The notes under the pieces were generated by a model. The model was not told the DNA's origin and ran no database searches. It worked only from the letters and a program-made list of their open reading frames with translations. A stretch of DNA of 64,000 nucleotides from Dirofilaria immitis (Eukaryota; Nematoda; Chromadorea; Rhabditida; Onchocercidae), in assembly GCA_024305405.1 (NCBI GenBank), contig JAKNDB010000103.1, forward strand, positions 1,054,001 to 1,118,000. The letters are read 5' to 3'. Below, piece by piece: positions 40,382 through 55,566 of the stretch. Each line of letters begins with the position of its first letter. Position 1 is the first letter of the stretch. Position numbers and translations under genes: made by a program.

Positions 40382-40585
40382 GCAGTGTGATGTATACGCA
40401 AATATACACAACACACACATACACACATACATGCGCACACACACACGCACACACACAAACATAACACACGCATACACGCATACACGCACATGCATACACA
40501 CACACACGCACGCACACACACACACGCAAACATACCTATATACACACGCACGTATACGAGACATACAAATATACACGCAGGCATG
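40382..40585. repeat. CA/TG-rich microsatellite
   Basis: About 200 bp of CA dinucleotides interrupted by TA, CG and single substitutions (CACACATACACACATACATG pattern). It produces overlapping Thr/His and Cys/Val ORFs on both strands that are not genes. Confidence 0.9.
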
Positions 40586-40791
40586 TACGGCAGGAAAGGT
40601 TCGGACACTCCTGATGACACATATAGGTTTACAAATATCAAGCGTTTGATACTTACATTTATTTATCTGATAATTGCAGTATAATATCTCATCGGTAAAA
40701 AGTAATATTCGTTTGGGATGGATGGCACTTTTTCCTCCTCTCTGAAACTTTAAATTTCTAATCTGTCATTCAAAATCCTTTGAAAGTAATC

Positions 40792-41930
<1,139 letters not shown>

Positions 41931-44153
41931 CTATTTTGTTGAAATTTAATTTATTTCATATACTATCAAAATATTCTATGATGTTATCAAAATATGCGTT
42001 GCATTTGTCGGAAAACATAAGCCAGTATGTTGAATATTGTTATTCATAAACTAATTTTATTAATAATTATTGGGTAAAGGAACTAACTTATTAGTTTGAT
42101 AATAATTGCAAGGTAAATAAGATGATTTAATTAAATGCTTCTACTACTGTTGTTTCAATAATCTGATTGATAATTTTCTTTTTTTTCAAAAATCTTTGAT
42201 GCTTTAGTCACGAATACTAAAGGATTATTTAGAGAAGTGCTGAAGAAAGGAATGACCTTTGAAAATAGTAAATAGATTAGAATTTCTGTATCATTCTATG
42301 AAATTGTTAAATAAATGAAATATGTTAATGCAATCGCATTAGATAGCCTTGTTATCTTATTTACACTTTGCACTTCATCTTCACGTGATACGTGTAAAAG
42401 TTGTTCATTTACAATTGTTTTTTTTTTCGAGATCCGAAAACTTCCTTATATGGAAGTTATTGATGATTTTCGTTCGATTTATTATTAGTTCATTCGTACT
42501 ACGAAAGATAAATTAATTAGAAAAAGAAAAATTTTGAGCACATTTATATACAACATTAATATGATAAGTTACGAGAATATCACGTACGTAAATATCTAAT
42601 TAATACAATCTAGACAGAGGAAAGATCGTGCAGTTAAATATATAAACATTAGAATGCATATTACATATATACCGTAAATATCGAATTATGGATTACATAA
42701 ACGAATATGAAGATATGTATGTATAACATATGCAATGCATGAGATTATGTGTTGCATATTTAAGGGCTAAATGGTTATATATGTCACGCATGTGGACATT
42801 AATACAGTTATCATATACGCAAGTGATGGATCACTATTTTACGATGAGAATCGATCCTTATCATATGAGTGTTATTTTTCAAAAAAGAAAAAAAATTGCA
42901 TTGATTTTTTTGTAAAATGAAGGATATAAAAAGGATTACATTTGAACCATCTGATTGTAAATGTACTAAATTTAGGGCAAAAGGGATCAGGTAAAATTAA
43001 AATATCAATACAATAAATATTCGTAGAAATGTTAGAATAATTATTTTTAAAAACTCGCGTAAATAATTGAATTATTGCATTATTCATTTATAGGGATTAA
43101 ATAAGGCTGTATTTGTTTGTTTTGATTTGTTTTAATTGAAATTATTGAAAAGAATAATGTAGCTAATTAGTTGAAGCTGTTAAAAGTAAAGCTAAAAAGA
43201 TGATGGAAATTATTCGTATAAACATTCTTTGTAAACAAACAGTCATTTCTGTGAATAAACAATTATAATTATAAACAATACTTTTCAAGATAATAAAAAA
43301 ATTAGGAAGCATTGTTGTGATAATCAATAGTTGATAGACTGTCAATGTATTTTTATCAGTCGTGCTGCTTTTTTTCCCTTTCTTGACTCATTTATTTTAT
43401 TATTTATTGATAGAATGTCAATATTCTAGTCATTTGTTATCATTACTATTACTATACTATCATTGCTGTATGACGTCATTGACATTATTGCTGTTAAGGA
43501 ATGATGTAAAGATGAAATTTAGAATATGGAAATAAATTTGAATAATAATTTTACACGCAATATCGATTGAGTAAGAGAATGTGCGGACAGAGAGATAGAG
43601 TAGCGCATATATATTAGTGTGGTTGTGCTTAAGATATTCCTATTGTAAGCAAATTTATCAATTATCATCTCTGTATTGATTTTTTTGATTTATCATTTGG
43701 TAAAATTGATTACTAGTTCTGAGAGGTTTCCAGTATAATTTGATTTGCATTTTATTTTTTCTTGATTTATCATCATTTCCAATATTATTAGTTGCAGTAT
43801 TCTCTTCATTTATTTCAATTTCGAATAAAAATTTGATTACATCTATAAAACATCATAAAATTGTGATCAATTTGTTTGTGTAAACAGTATAGTTTTTGAA
43901 CATTTGTTAAAAAATTCAATTTGTGTATTTGTTTCGCATAGATAAGTAAATTTATCATTTTATCATCATACTTCCGTGAAGTATTTGGTGAAATTAATTG
44001 AACGAATTGAGATATATGATATCCTGAAATTGATATCAAACGACAAATATGCTTCAATAATGGGTTCGTCAATATTTATCATGTAAATATCGTTATTAAA
44101 GCTAGCATGAGGCATCGTATAATTCTTAGTTAAATTTAATGTAATTCTTTTTC

Positions 44154-44155
44154 AG
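44154..44155 (+). promoter_or_regulatory. Candidate spliced-leader acceptor for the ABC transporter
   Basis: AATTCTTTTTCAG followed by TTCAAGAAT and the ATG at 44165. A polypyrimidine tract and AG nine bases before the start codon with no upstream exon is typical of SL1 trans-splicing in nematodes. The trans-splicing itself is inference. Confidence 0.5.
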
Positions 44156-44164
44156 TTCAAGAAT

Positions 44165-47100
44165 ATGTATAAATGGTCAACGCTATTGTTAATTATTCTC
44201 TACTGCTGTCTAGATATTGTCATTTCGGTGGTCGCTTTTGGATTCTATCAAACATCATTCAAATTTGATGCTCATATTATCCGAGATTATCTTACACTTA
44301 ATGTGCCATATTATTTTATCAGTTCTCCTGTCGATTTTCTGATACTTACCACTGTTCGACTTCTCGTAATGCTGATCTTTATTATGCTTAAGATCAATCG
44401 AGAGCATTCATGGCTTGAAAAATGTTTCATATCACTTGTGGGACTCTTTATCCTGAATTGGACTTTCTCATTGATTAAATTGCTTGCTTTCTCTGAAAAA
44501 AATCGCACAATTTGCTTATTTCGAATTTGGCTAAATATCATTTGGAATGTCCTAGCTGCTGCATTAATTATTGTAATTTGGAATTTCGCATTTCGCATTA
44601 ATACTTCATGGGGTTATCATTCGTTGACATCGGGTGAGACACGAGATTCGACATCAAGATTGCAAGGTACCAAGGATGAATTCAATCGTTTTGGTACTTA
44701 TCAACATATTATACGATTGCTCCAATATTGTAAATATCAATGGAAATGGTTCGCATCCGGATTCTTCTTCCTTATTATCTATTCTTTATGTATGAATTTA
44801 TACTTTTAAGTTTTGCATTCTGAATAGTATTAATTTAATAAGGTGATTGCAGATTTGTCAGTATGTGTTCATCATATTGCAGTATTTGAGATCTGTCTGT
44901 CGTGAATTTCAATTCTTAATTAGAAATAGAGAATTATTATTATAAAATTTAGCACATTTAACTTCATTATACATTTAGTGACATATTCACAACCAAAGTT
45001 TATGATCAAATTATCTTAAATGATTTGTTTAAGCGCGGGTATTTATACCTTATTTTACCGGTCGAGTACTTTCAAATATAGTGCAAACTCGAGGTTTTGC
45101 TGTTTTAATCCGGTCAGTATTATTAATGTCGGTTTTAACATTTGTAAGGTTTGTATTTTATCTTCATGTTTTTTTTTTTATTTTATTTTGATATTTAATT
45201 CATGAAACAAGATATTGAGATTTGAATATTTACACCAGTTCCTGAAAGATTTTTATTAAATTTCAATATAAAATTTCTTATCAAAATTTTGCTTTGTAGT
45301 ACAATTGCTGGAGGTCTTCGAGGTGGAAGTTTCAGTTATGCTACTGCGTTGGTAAATCGTCGGATGCGCTCGGATTTATTTAGTTCGTTAGTGGAGCAAG
45401 AAATCGGCTTTTTGATGCAACTAATACAGGTACTTAGCGCTTATTATATAATAAAACCTAGAGATTTATTAGAGAATTGTTAAACTTAATATGTCTCTCC
45501 ACATTTTACTTGATCTTTCAGTTATATTTTTTTATTTTTCAGGTGAGATAACATCACGTCTAACAGCTGATTGCGAAACGATGTCATCAACAATTTCCAC
45601 GAACTTGAACGTCTTCCTTCGAAATAGTGTCATGCTACTTGGTTCTATGGTATTCATGACCACTCTTTCGTGGCGCCTTTCTTTGGTCAATTTCATTGTT
45701 GTACCGATTGTTGGTTTTGTAACCAAAGTTTACGGGACATATTATGATGTAAGTTTGAAAATTTCACCATTTTCATAAAGCAAGGTATTTCATTTGAATT
45801 AAATTAATTTAATTTGCTTGCAAACTGATCTTAGCTTGTATTATACGGTTGTTAAAGTTTAGATTACCTGTTTTTCGGCTATTAAAATGTTACTTGTTAT
45901 ATGGATTGAATTAATTACACTAGAACCGGGATCTAATTTATGTTTTTATTCGAATTTCCTGGTTTTTAATTAGTAAATATACTTTCTGACCTATATGCAC
46001 TCTTTGGTATATTTGTATTCTTTCATTGATTCACTTTTCGTAATTACGACTTCTTTTTTTTTTTAGCTATTAACAGAAAAGACGCAAGGGACAATAGCAA
46101 CATCTAATCATGTAGCAGAAGAAGTGATAAGTACTATGAGAACAGTGCGGTCATTTGCTTGCGAGAAACGCGAAGCGAAGAAGTTTGAACAACGTTTAGA
46201 TGAGACGCTGCATTTAAATAAAAAAAGCAATTGTTTACATGGGTTATATGTGGACTACCGAATTATGTGATAGTGTTATTATGATTGCTGTACTGTTTTA
46301 TGGTGGTCATCTTGTTTTGTCAGGTAATTTTTTTAGTCTTAATTACATGTTTCGGATATTAGTTAAACGGATCTGATTTTGATAATGATTCTACTCAATT
46401 GAATTTAGCACATTTAGTATATGAAAATCTAAAAAATTCCAGTAAAAATTGAATCAGTAATCTCTTTAAATTACAACTCGATGCTGTAGGTTTTCATTAT
46501 ATTTTGAATGCATAACTGATTTTCGTTGTAGGAAAAATGACAGTTGATAATTTAATATCTTTCTTATTATATCAAATGCAACTTGGAGAAAATCTCTATG
46601 TAAGTTTGCATTAATTTTTAGGTGATTCATGATGTTTATCCCTGCTTCATTTCATATTTATGCAGTTAGAGAAACTCTTCGATCGTTCATTTATTGCAGT
46701 ATTTTTTATTAATGGAAGGGCGTTAATTTCTTCCAGAAATAATGTTATCAATCTTTAAACTTTTCTATTTAATAACAGTTTGGCAAAACGTTCTGAATTT
46801 CATTACTGTTATGTGTGGTCAAGCCTTTCTCTTTGTATTTCGATATCTATTATATTTTCATCTCAGCACAGTATCTCCCCAAATGGCTATATCTCCGATT
46901 TTAAGTGCATCTTGAAAAGAATTCAAATCCCACAGTGTCTATAATTAGCAATGTAAAGCTGCTTTGGGCCTCTGATTTTTCTATCTCTATGTTATTTTTT
47001 AGAATATCAGTTATGTGTTTACGGGTTTGATGGAAAGTGTTGGTGCGTCAAGGAAAGTTTTCGAATATATGCTGCGTAAACCAAAAATTCTTCAAGTTGG

Positions 47101-48974
47101 AACAAAGAAGACGCAAATTAATGGAGAAGTTAAATTCGATTCTGTATGTTTCACGTACGCCTCCAGGCCGAACAACCCTGTTTTACAGGTTCATCGTAAT
47201 TTCTCTTACTTCCTTTTACATGTTTTATATTTTAAATATTTTTCCTAGGGAAAGTTAATACATTTTGTTTATGATTTATGCTTTCATTTTCAGTGACAGA
47301 TTATGAAGGTAATTTACTTATATAATCATATTCTGTTCCATTCGCAAATGAACTGTTGATATTTATTCTTAAATTCATATTTGAAATTCAGCTGTTATAG
47401 GACGTTAGTTTCACTGTTCATCCAGGTCAAACTGTTGCTCTAGTTGGACCGAGTGGTGGTGGAAAGTCGTCTATCGTATCTCTGATTGAACATTTTTACG
47501 AATGTGAGAAGGGTTGGGTACTTATTGATGGAAATCCAGTGGCAGATTATGATCATGAATATATTCATCAAAAAGTAAATTTATTATTTCACTGACTTTT
47601 GGACAGATTCTTTTATTGAAAACGAAAATAGTTCGAAGGTAGCGATTCTTCATTCCTTTAATAAACTCGTTCAATGATTTTGAAGAAAGAATTTTTGTAA
47701 TGTATGAAATTTCTTTAATGTTTTGAAAATTTTTTCAGATAGCGTTGGTTGCTCAGGATCCAATATTATATGAGGGTACGGTGCGGGACAATATTGTGTA
47801 CGGATGTGATTGGGCTACTGAGGAAGATGTATTAAATGCTGCTAAAATAGCCAATGCGCATAATTTCATCATGGAAACTGAGAAGCAATATGATACAAAC
47901 TGTGGCGAGAAGGGTATTCAAATGTCAGGTGATCTCGTTGTAAATGATGCTTGCAGTGGGATCTTCTAGAAAAATGTGGCAGTTGTAGTAACCTATTAAT
48001 TTATATCTCACTGTTCATGGAAAAAAATCTGGCGGTTCGTTTTTTAGGGCATCCAAGATAAGTTAATTAAGAATAAGTGGATGAATGAGAAAGAATTGCG
48101 TGAAAAGAATCTTTTTTTTGTTTTTTTTTCACATTCATATATTTTAGCAGTTATTTTTTTGCAATAAATCTCAAGTTTAACAAACTCTTCGGAACTTAAG
48201 ATGAAAAACAGTTTTGGAACGAAGAAGAATGGAAAAAGAAAGCGCATGTTCTTTTTAGTTATGTTTATTTATATTTTGTGTTAAATTCAAAATTTCAGGT
48301 GGCCAGAAGCAACGTATAGCAATAGCACGAGCTTTAGTTCGTCGTCCCGCAATTCTGATATTAGACGAAGCAACTTCCGCTTTGGATGCAGAAAGTGAAC
48401 ATGTCATACAAGATGCTATAGCACAATGTTCGAGGGATAAAACAGTTATTGTTATAGCGCATCGGTTAAGTACAGTTGAAAATGCTGATCAAATTATTGT
48501 GATTAACAAAGGACGAGTAGTGCAGGTGAACTTAATAGAGATTTTTAATTAGCTGAAAGGTTTATGTTAAGTTTATATCAATGCATAAGATTCAAGAAAT
48601 TTTTAAAACTTCGATTTGGAACTAAAAGAACCACAAGTTGAATTAGTTCAAAAGTCATGTAATTCATATAAATTTCAAATCGAAAAAGATGGATTATTGC
48701 TTGTTGAAATTCCTTTTTAATAACGAGCATATGATACTGTCATTTTGACTTTTTAAATACCTCAAAATATGATGCAATATATTTCAATTTTAATTTCATG
48801 CTGATGTACTGCGTAAATTCAGATTTATACCAAGTTTTAATCATTACTTATAAAAAAATAATTTCACAATTGTTTTAGCAAGGTCGACACAAAGATCTGC
48901 TAAAAGAAGATGGCATTTATCGGTCTTTAGTGCATCGGCAACTTCTTGGACATAATTCAAGCAAAGTAGATTGA
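44165..48974 (+). CDS. TAP-like ABC half-transporter (HAF/ABCB9 type)
   Basis: Half-transporters of this class dimerise in lysosomal or ER membranes and export peptides. Exons: 44165-44789, 45034-45148, 45300-45429, 45543-45748, 46067-46323, 46532-46599, 47003-47188, 47401-47574, 47739-47928, 48299-48525, 48879-48974. Residues 1-208 hold several hydrophobic segments resembling the extra N-terminal TMD0 of TAP and TAPL. The six-helix ABC domain follows ([37 protein letters not shown]). The nucleotide-binding domain has Walker [11 protein letters not shown]-loop [10 protein letters not shown], signature [14 protein letters not shown], Walker [13 protein letters not shown] and H-loop AHRLS. One T is missing at 45409-45413 and one extra A sits at 46220-46226; with both fixed the model is 2274 nt, 757 residues, close to the 766 of ABCB9. 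Which HAF paralogue it is cannot be told. Confidence 0.9.
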
Positions 48975-49821
48975 TATACTGTATATTTTGAAATTTTTTT
49001 CGTATTTATTAAGTTATTTTTGGCAGCTGTTATCTTCTCTCATTCTTTGATTCTGATTATTTTTGATTTCTATTAGATTTTGAATTTGTTCGGTCATTAA
49101 TGTGATGGAATTGCTCAATCGAGTAGCAAAATAATTTAGGTTTCCAAATGTTTTTAGTTAAAAAGTGAGAAATTCCAGTTTCATGAGGGAAGAGAATGCT
49201 GAACGAGGGGAATATGGAATTTCTCCTCTTCTAAAAAACAACCTGGCAAGACTTATAAACTGATAGGGATATTCGAAGCAACATGTTATTCCTTAATTGG
49301 ACGATGATACAGGCTATACGGCATTCCAAACGAATGCTGCATACACACTTTATTATATTCTGTAGTCAGTGATACGCAGTTATATTGCATTATACGCCTG
49401 ACAACATTATGAGATTGCAGTGTAAAAGTGCAGCAAATAATTTTTTTTTTATTTGTATGATTCAGCATTTAATAAAATATAATACTACGGAGATCATTAT
49501 CCAATATTTCAACTTAAACAAATTATTTCAATTATTTGGACTATTCAACCTGATCTTAGGTTCATCAGAAAAGAACGAGAAATGAGAGCATCCATCAGCT
49601 AAATTATACGAACTTTTAAAAACGCATGAGGTTAAAAGATTCGAAAAGGTGTTTTGTTCTCTCCTACATTTTTAAATCTTCAAAGATTTCCGTTCCCAAA
49701 TAGAATTAGGTTTCCAATTCAATATAAAAGTTCGTATCAAATTTAACATAATTCAAATAAATAAGAACGTGTTGTATCCTAAAATAATTAGAGGTCTATT
49801 TAGAAACAGGAACAGCTTTCA
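48975..49821. other. Convergent 3' intergenic region
   Basis: AT-rich DNA between the 3' ends of the ABC transporter and swsn-9. No exon, RNA gene or clear repeat seen. Confidence 0.5.
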
Positions 49822-52800
49822 TTACACGACAGTGGTAGGTGGTGCAGCAGTGAAGAATTCATTCAATAGGTCAATATCTTCCTCATTTAAGCCTACAGCA
49901 TTGTGAATTACAGGTGGAGAAATAACATTTCCAGGTTTAGCATGCTGCGCAATTTGACTATGCAATCTTCCTTGCACTTTGTTAGCAAGGTTAAGCTCAT
50001 GACTGCTAGGTGGCGGTTGTTCGGTTAGAGTTGTCGGTGGAACTGAATTAAGTCGATTTTTCTGCAACAACGCTAGATCACTGATCATTATGCCAGTTTT
50101 ACTCAACGCAGCCTGAAAAATGGCAAAATCGATGGATGCAATTTCATCGAATAAAATCTCTGGTAAAAGAAATATATGAACATAATTATTATTCAATCAA
50201 TAATTCCTGTTTGAAAGTGTGGAATAAAAGAGGTGAGGTGATTACATGTTAAACAAACAAGTAGGTCCGCTGATTATATAACCACATATCAGGCATACCT
50301 TGTAAAGTTTTCTAAAGGATATTGGAAAGAAAACCATTTAAATCTCTATCTTACCTTAATGGAAGAACCGCATTTCACCTGTACCACAGTATCAGCCAGT
50401 CAATGAATAAATTCTCAATTTCGGGGACAAAGAAAGAATAAATAGGTAAATAAAAATAAAAATACTTGACGAGTTTCTGGTACTGTCTGTAATTTGTATA
50501 ACTTTCTTATATCACTGATGAATGAAACATCAACTCCAATGTTCTCCAGTGATTCAACATCACTCAACAATTGGTTCAGATCGATCTTATCTACTGCATT
50601 CCTCATTTGAGAAACCTACGAAATTAACGAATATTAGAAATCGAAGCATCCTAGTACTTTTCAGCATTTTAAGCTAACCTTTTCATAGAACCTATGCCAT
50701 CATCCTTTTATTATAAGTGATAATTCAACCAAGTTCGCGACAGAATAAATTTCAAAAAAATTGAGTATGCCTTTACAGCTAAAAATGCATTGTCCTTACA
50801 TCGCTTTTCTCCATATCAGTTTCTACAGCCTTAATAGTCCTGCGATGCTCACCATCTGTCAAAGTATCTAACAAATCATCGACAACTTTGATCATATATT
50901 CACCAGCATTATCAACCATTTCTCGTAAAGATATCGCATTTGTTACATTATTTCTAAAAGATTGTTTGCTACAATCCACTTTAAAATTACTTTTTTCTAT
51001 ACGATTACCTATAATGTTGCTAATTTTCGCATCGAAAAAGAATTGTGATTCCCATGAAAAAAAAAAAACAGAAACCTAATTTACTAAAAAAAAATTCGGT
51101 CCGGAAGATTACAGGAATAATTCGCCATTACGCTAAGTATGCAAACATTTGTAATAGATGTAAACTAAATAAATTTTTAGAAAACATTTTACCGATGTGC
51201 ATCACCATGAACACATTGTAATTCGATTAAATTTTTAAATTTTATTGCAAATTGACAATGCAACTGAATTTTTTTGTTATAAACTGACCTATCCCCGTAG
51301 GTGCCCAAAAGTAAACGGGAATCCCGTTCGCAAAGTGTTGCCCATGTGGAATCAAACTGTGGTGCAAAAGAACTGAACGGTCCATATGAAACATAGGAAA
51401 TTGGGACCTGAAAGTTTAGCTCGAAAATTAGACAACGTAAAAATTCAAGTTTTTTCATTCATAAATGGAAGCACAAAAAAACAGTGCAAGAAAAAATATA
51501 GAAATAAGGTTAAATAAAATTAATGTTAAGGCAATTTAAATGCAATAATAGAATCGATCGAAATTTGAGTAAAGTGCTATTTTTTTAGCACTTTACTTAA
51601 ATTTTCCGCATAGTTTCATTTACAGAAGTCCACTAGTCTAATGAAAACTGTTCACAAGATTTTGATATTACAACTTAGTAAATTTTATTATTTTAACAAC
51701 AATTGCTAGCTTTTAGCTCGAACTAAAAATGTTCAAAACTTCCAAAAATAAAAGTGAAACTATGCAATGGACTTCGGATAAGCAAATGGGACCGCATTAA
51801 ATCATGAAGCAGACGTGATATCATAATGATTTTCTATAACGATATCGAGTCATGGAAAAGATTCTCGGTTAGTATCAATATTGAAATATGATACAACAAA
51901 CCTGATGATTTGATTTGTGTTCTTGTGGAGCACAAAGTCCTGGTGTACCTTCTTCTAGTTTGCCCACAATATCCCCAAGGGTGATAATTTTCTTTTCAGA
52001 TGAACTCGGATTTATAACATTCAAACAAATTGCACCGTCCTTGTTATCCAGAAATGCCAGATGGCTCTTTGGTTTCATACCATTCTCCTCAATACCAGCA
52101 GGTAGTACTCTAAGATCGGGAATACGACTAGATAATTTTTGTTTCAACGAGGGATCTACTGCTTCCAAAACAGTTGATGGTGTTGCATCATCAACAACTG
52201 CTGTTCTGTAGTCTGCTTTTGGTATTGGCCGTGCTTTTATTTTCAATGTTAGACCCAACTTTTCAAGTGGAATCTCCTGAAAATCAAGTTTGCGTTTGTT
52301 TAGATCTTCAAGCACCACTGATGGATTATATAAATATCATAAAACTAAAGTTTTGAAATTGGATGACGCAAAATATACAAATTACAGGACGATCTTACCA
52401 AAATGCATAGTTCACACATAGAGAAAAATATCTCTACGACTATATTTAGTATTTCCAATCAGCTTAACTCTCTAACTCTGCTTTTGCAACATCTGTTTGT
52501 ATTTATTAACAAATCCAAAATCTCAATGCACTAGATTTCTTATAATGAGAAATAACTGAAGTAAATATTTAGCAACAGAAAATTATTAAGAGTGCAGATA
52601 TAATATATCAAAATATTTCGGTTGACCACATCGCCCAACGCTAATGATAACAAAATTAAATTCTTTACGAAACAATGATTGAGATCAAGTAGTTCCTGTT
52701 TAACTCGGAGTTATTTTAAAGTAATCAAATAAATAAAAAACACAAAAATTTACCTTGCTAAATGGAAGAGTATGAAAAAGGTAGCGCAAATAAGATTCCG

Positions 52801-54336
52801 AGAAATAAAACTGTACAATTAGATCCATTTTCTGAGCTGCTATGTGATATACAGTTCCAGGTGAATTATAATCCATTGCATTATGTACAATCAATTCAGC
52901 ATCTTTCTTCAACGTCGCAATATCTGGATATTCATCCCGATCGATTTTTTGCCGAATCGTAGCAAAATCCATCGGTTCCTTGATTATTTCATGATAATCT
53001 GGTGCCATTGATCTGGATTTAATGCATCTTCCGATATTAAGTTATGTATGAAAAATCACTTTTAGGGCAAATTTTTCTTTTGAAAGTCTCTTTTTGATTG
53101 AAATTACCATCTCTAAAATTACAAATTTTAGAAAACAATACGATGCCATAAAAGAAAAAAATGCAGTGCTTGCAATCAGAAGGAAATAGTTTTACCGCTA
53201 TAGTATATGTGATCTTCCTGAAATACAAAATATTCCGGACTATATTGAGAATTTACTACGGAAGAAAAAGAGAAAATCTAGTACTCAACTTACTGTGTAA
53301 CTGGAAATGCAAAATATTCATCCGGATCTTTGGATTTCATTTTTCGCAACAAATTATCGCAAAAAGCTGCATTGGTGAATAGGTTAGCACAGCTGATGCT
53401 TTAGGAAGCGGTGGCGGTGTTGATGAGTGCTCTTTTATTTCATCATTAGTTTCATCCTGAAAATAATATTTGTCTAGGCAGTTTTAAAACTCCCTCTACC
53501 TTAAATTTCAAACCGAAACTGAATATTGAAATTCCATCTGCAAATATTGTTATTCTAATCTGGTTTAGTTTGAGCGCAGCTTTCTCTTTCTATTAACTTT
53601 TTGAATGTTGTAGAAATTAATGTATTATGTCATGGAAAACTTTACTTCTAGCAGCTGTTTAGATTCTTCACGCTCTTTACGCTCGGCTGCTAATTGCGCC
53701 CTTCGTTCAGCACGCCTTTTGCTCTTTGCTATTGAATCCGTTAACCTGCAGTTACTAATATAATATATAACTTTTAATTATGACAATTATTACAATATAA
53801 GCGAGAGCAACAATTTTAGGGAACTCATGCACACTAATACGTGTATCAAATCATTAATATTTACCTAAATCGACGTTTTTACGAGGAGTTCTCTTGATTT
53901 TCTCCTCCTGCTCTTCTTTTTTATATCATCACCGCTTCCATTCTCTTCTTGATCGTCGGCTGTAGATGCTTGTTCCGAATCCGAATCCTCCGTTTCCAGA
54001 TTGCCTTCCGATCGTCGTTTACGATTAATTGTATTAGTAAGCCGAACATTTCTGAAACCTGAAAATGATTTCAAAGTAATCAGTCCTAGATTTTCGGCAG
54101 AAATCACAGTAATTATATCTGAACCTTATAAATGTAGAATTTCCAAATTCAATTCAATTGTGTCACAAATTATTGATATTGAAATTAGTTGATTTCTGTT
54201 ATCATGAATGATACAGCCGCACAACCATAAAGAAACCTTTGGAAGCTCGTCGTACTGGAAGGCAAGGCGGAGCGCCCGCTGACATCCTGGCTGGTGGAGC
54301 GCCATAATCCGATTTGCGAATGATGTTACGTGACAT
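49822..54336 (-). CDS. swsn-9: BRD7/BRD9-like bromodomain subunit of SWI/SNF chromatin remodeller
   Basis: BRD7 and BRD9 read acetyl-lysine in PBAF and ncBAF complexes; SWSN-9 is the C. elegans member. Exons (minus): 54237-54336, 53865-54058, 53646-53745, 53294-53456, 52754-53012, 51902-52276, 51289-51407, 50800-50953, 50466-50615, 49822-50112. After an acidic/Lys-rich N-terminus and SKRRAERRAQLAAERKE comes the bromodomain (KDPDEYFAFPVT, MAPDYHEIIKEPMDFATI, the acetyl-lysine Asn in HNAMDYNSPGTVYH). The DUF3512-type domain follows (SYVSYGPFSSFAP, GTYGDR, ISLREMVDNAGEYMIKVVDD, VSFISDIRKLY). One-base additions at 53927-53932, 53876-53880 and 53361-53365 give 1908 nt, 635 residues. The start is the Met of MSRNIIRK; the open frame runs further upstream, so an extra 5' exon is possible. 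Confidence 0.9.
51561..51604. repeat. Inverted repeat, 19-bp stem with one mismatch and T6 loop
   Basis: AAATTTGAGTAAAGTGCTA, six T, then TAGCACTTTACTTAAATTT, in the swsn-9 intron 51408-51901. Confidence 0.85.
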
Positions 54337-55566
54337 CGGTGAATAAACTTTAAACTTTGGAAAAGCAGCAACCTAACCTGAATGAGATCCACATGATATA
54401 AATATTTTCTAAATTTATCTTAAAGTGCTAGATATATCATAAGGTGTGAAATATACTAAGTTTAATAAAAATGTGGAATTTATCGAACAGAAGTGAATAA
54501 AACTTGATAAATGTGCAAAAAGTTGCAAGGGAAGCTAAAACGAATTTTTACACTCCTTATGCTACGAAGACATTAAATTGGCAAACATCAAACGCAAATA
54601 ATTATATCTACACATCAACTCGAACTTACTATGGAATAAGAGAATTTAAATAAATAAAATGTAATGCCACGAAATCTCTATATTTATTTCCCAAATTCAA
54701 CAGTAAATTTATAAAATATTTCTCAATGGAACAACTTCACATATTACATTTCGGCACAATATTACGGTGAAAGCGTTTCCATCTGCCATATGTGCTGTTC
54801 CAAAGCTCATTATTTAATTATCTAAGCAAATGAAAATATTTTGGAAATATTGACGACTTTAAAATTACAAAACCATCAAGCTGGAAATTAACTACACATT
54901 AACATTTCATTGCAAGTTAGAAGAATAAGTACGCCACCTCTGACCGAAAACGATTACTACGGTTAAACCGACCATTTTTGTCGCGTATCTGAACAAAGAA
55001 GGAAATGCGTCCCGTTGATCATATCTAAGAGGTCCGTCATGCAAAACGAATAGGATCATTATGTTACATTTGATTTTTTTACTGGAATAGTGATTGTTCT
55101 TTTTAAATCGTCAGTACCTTTAAAATAATTTAGGATCAGTAAATAAAAATCGTTTTCATATTATATGTATCATCTGTTTTTTTCTTTAGAATCTTTTATT
55201 TCAATTTTTTCGGTTAAAATATTCCATAAATTTATTGCTTTTTGTATTGTTAAAAATTGAATATTTGTTAAGAAATAATAAAAATTTGCACATTATCTTC
55301 TCATCATTGAGAAAAATTAATGAAGAGGTTGATGAAGGATTAATGGAAGGCATGATTGAAGGGGAATAATTTTCAACTGAATTCACTAATGCTGTCAGTT
55401 ATCAATTATCAATCATGAAAATCATCAATCGTCTTTGGACTACGACTATTTTTTTGGATTGAAATAACGAGTAACTTTAATAATGATTACATCATATATA
55501 TAGACATAATAAACGAAAGTAAAAAATTGAAATTATTCAATTATAAGTAATGATTTCTTTTTGAGA
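54337..55566. other. Divergent intergenic region between swsn-9 and epg-6
   Basis: About 1.2 kb of AT-rich DNA upstream of both genes, which are transcribed away from each other. No exon supported, although a short swsn-9 5' exon ending in front of the acceptor near 54366 cannot be excluded. Confidence 0.5.

Noticed and set aside
40211..40649. Cys/Val-rich and Thr/His-rich ORFs on both strands
   Set aside because: Products of the CA/TG microsatellite read in several frames.
45532..45726. Minus-strand ORF opposite an ABC transporter exon
   Set aside because: Antisense shadow of the conserved [15 protein letters not shown] exon.
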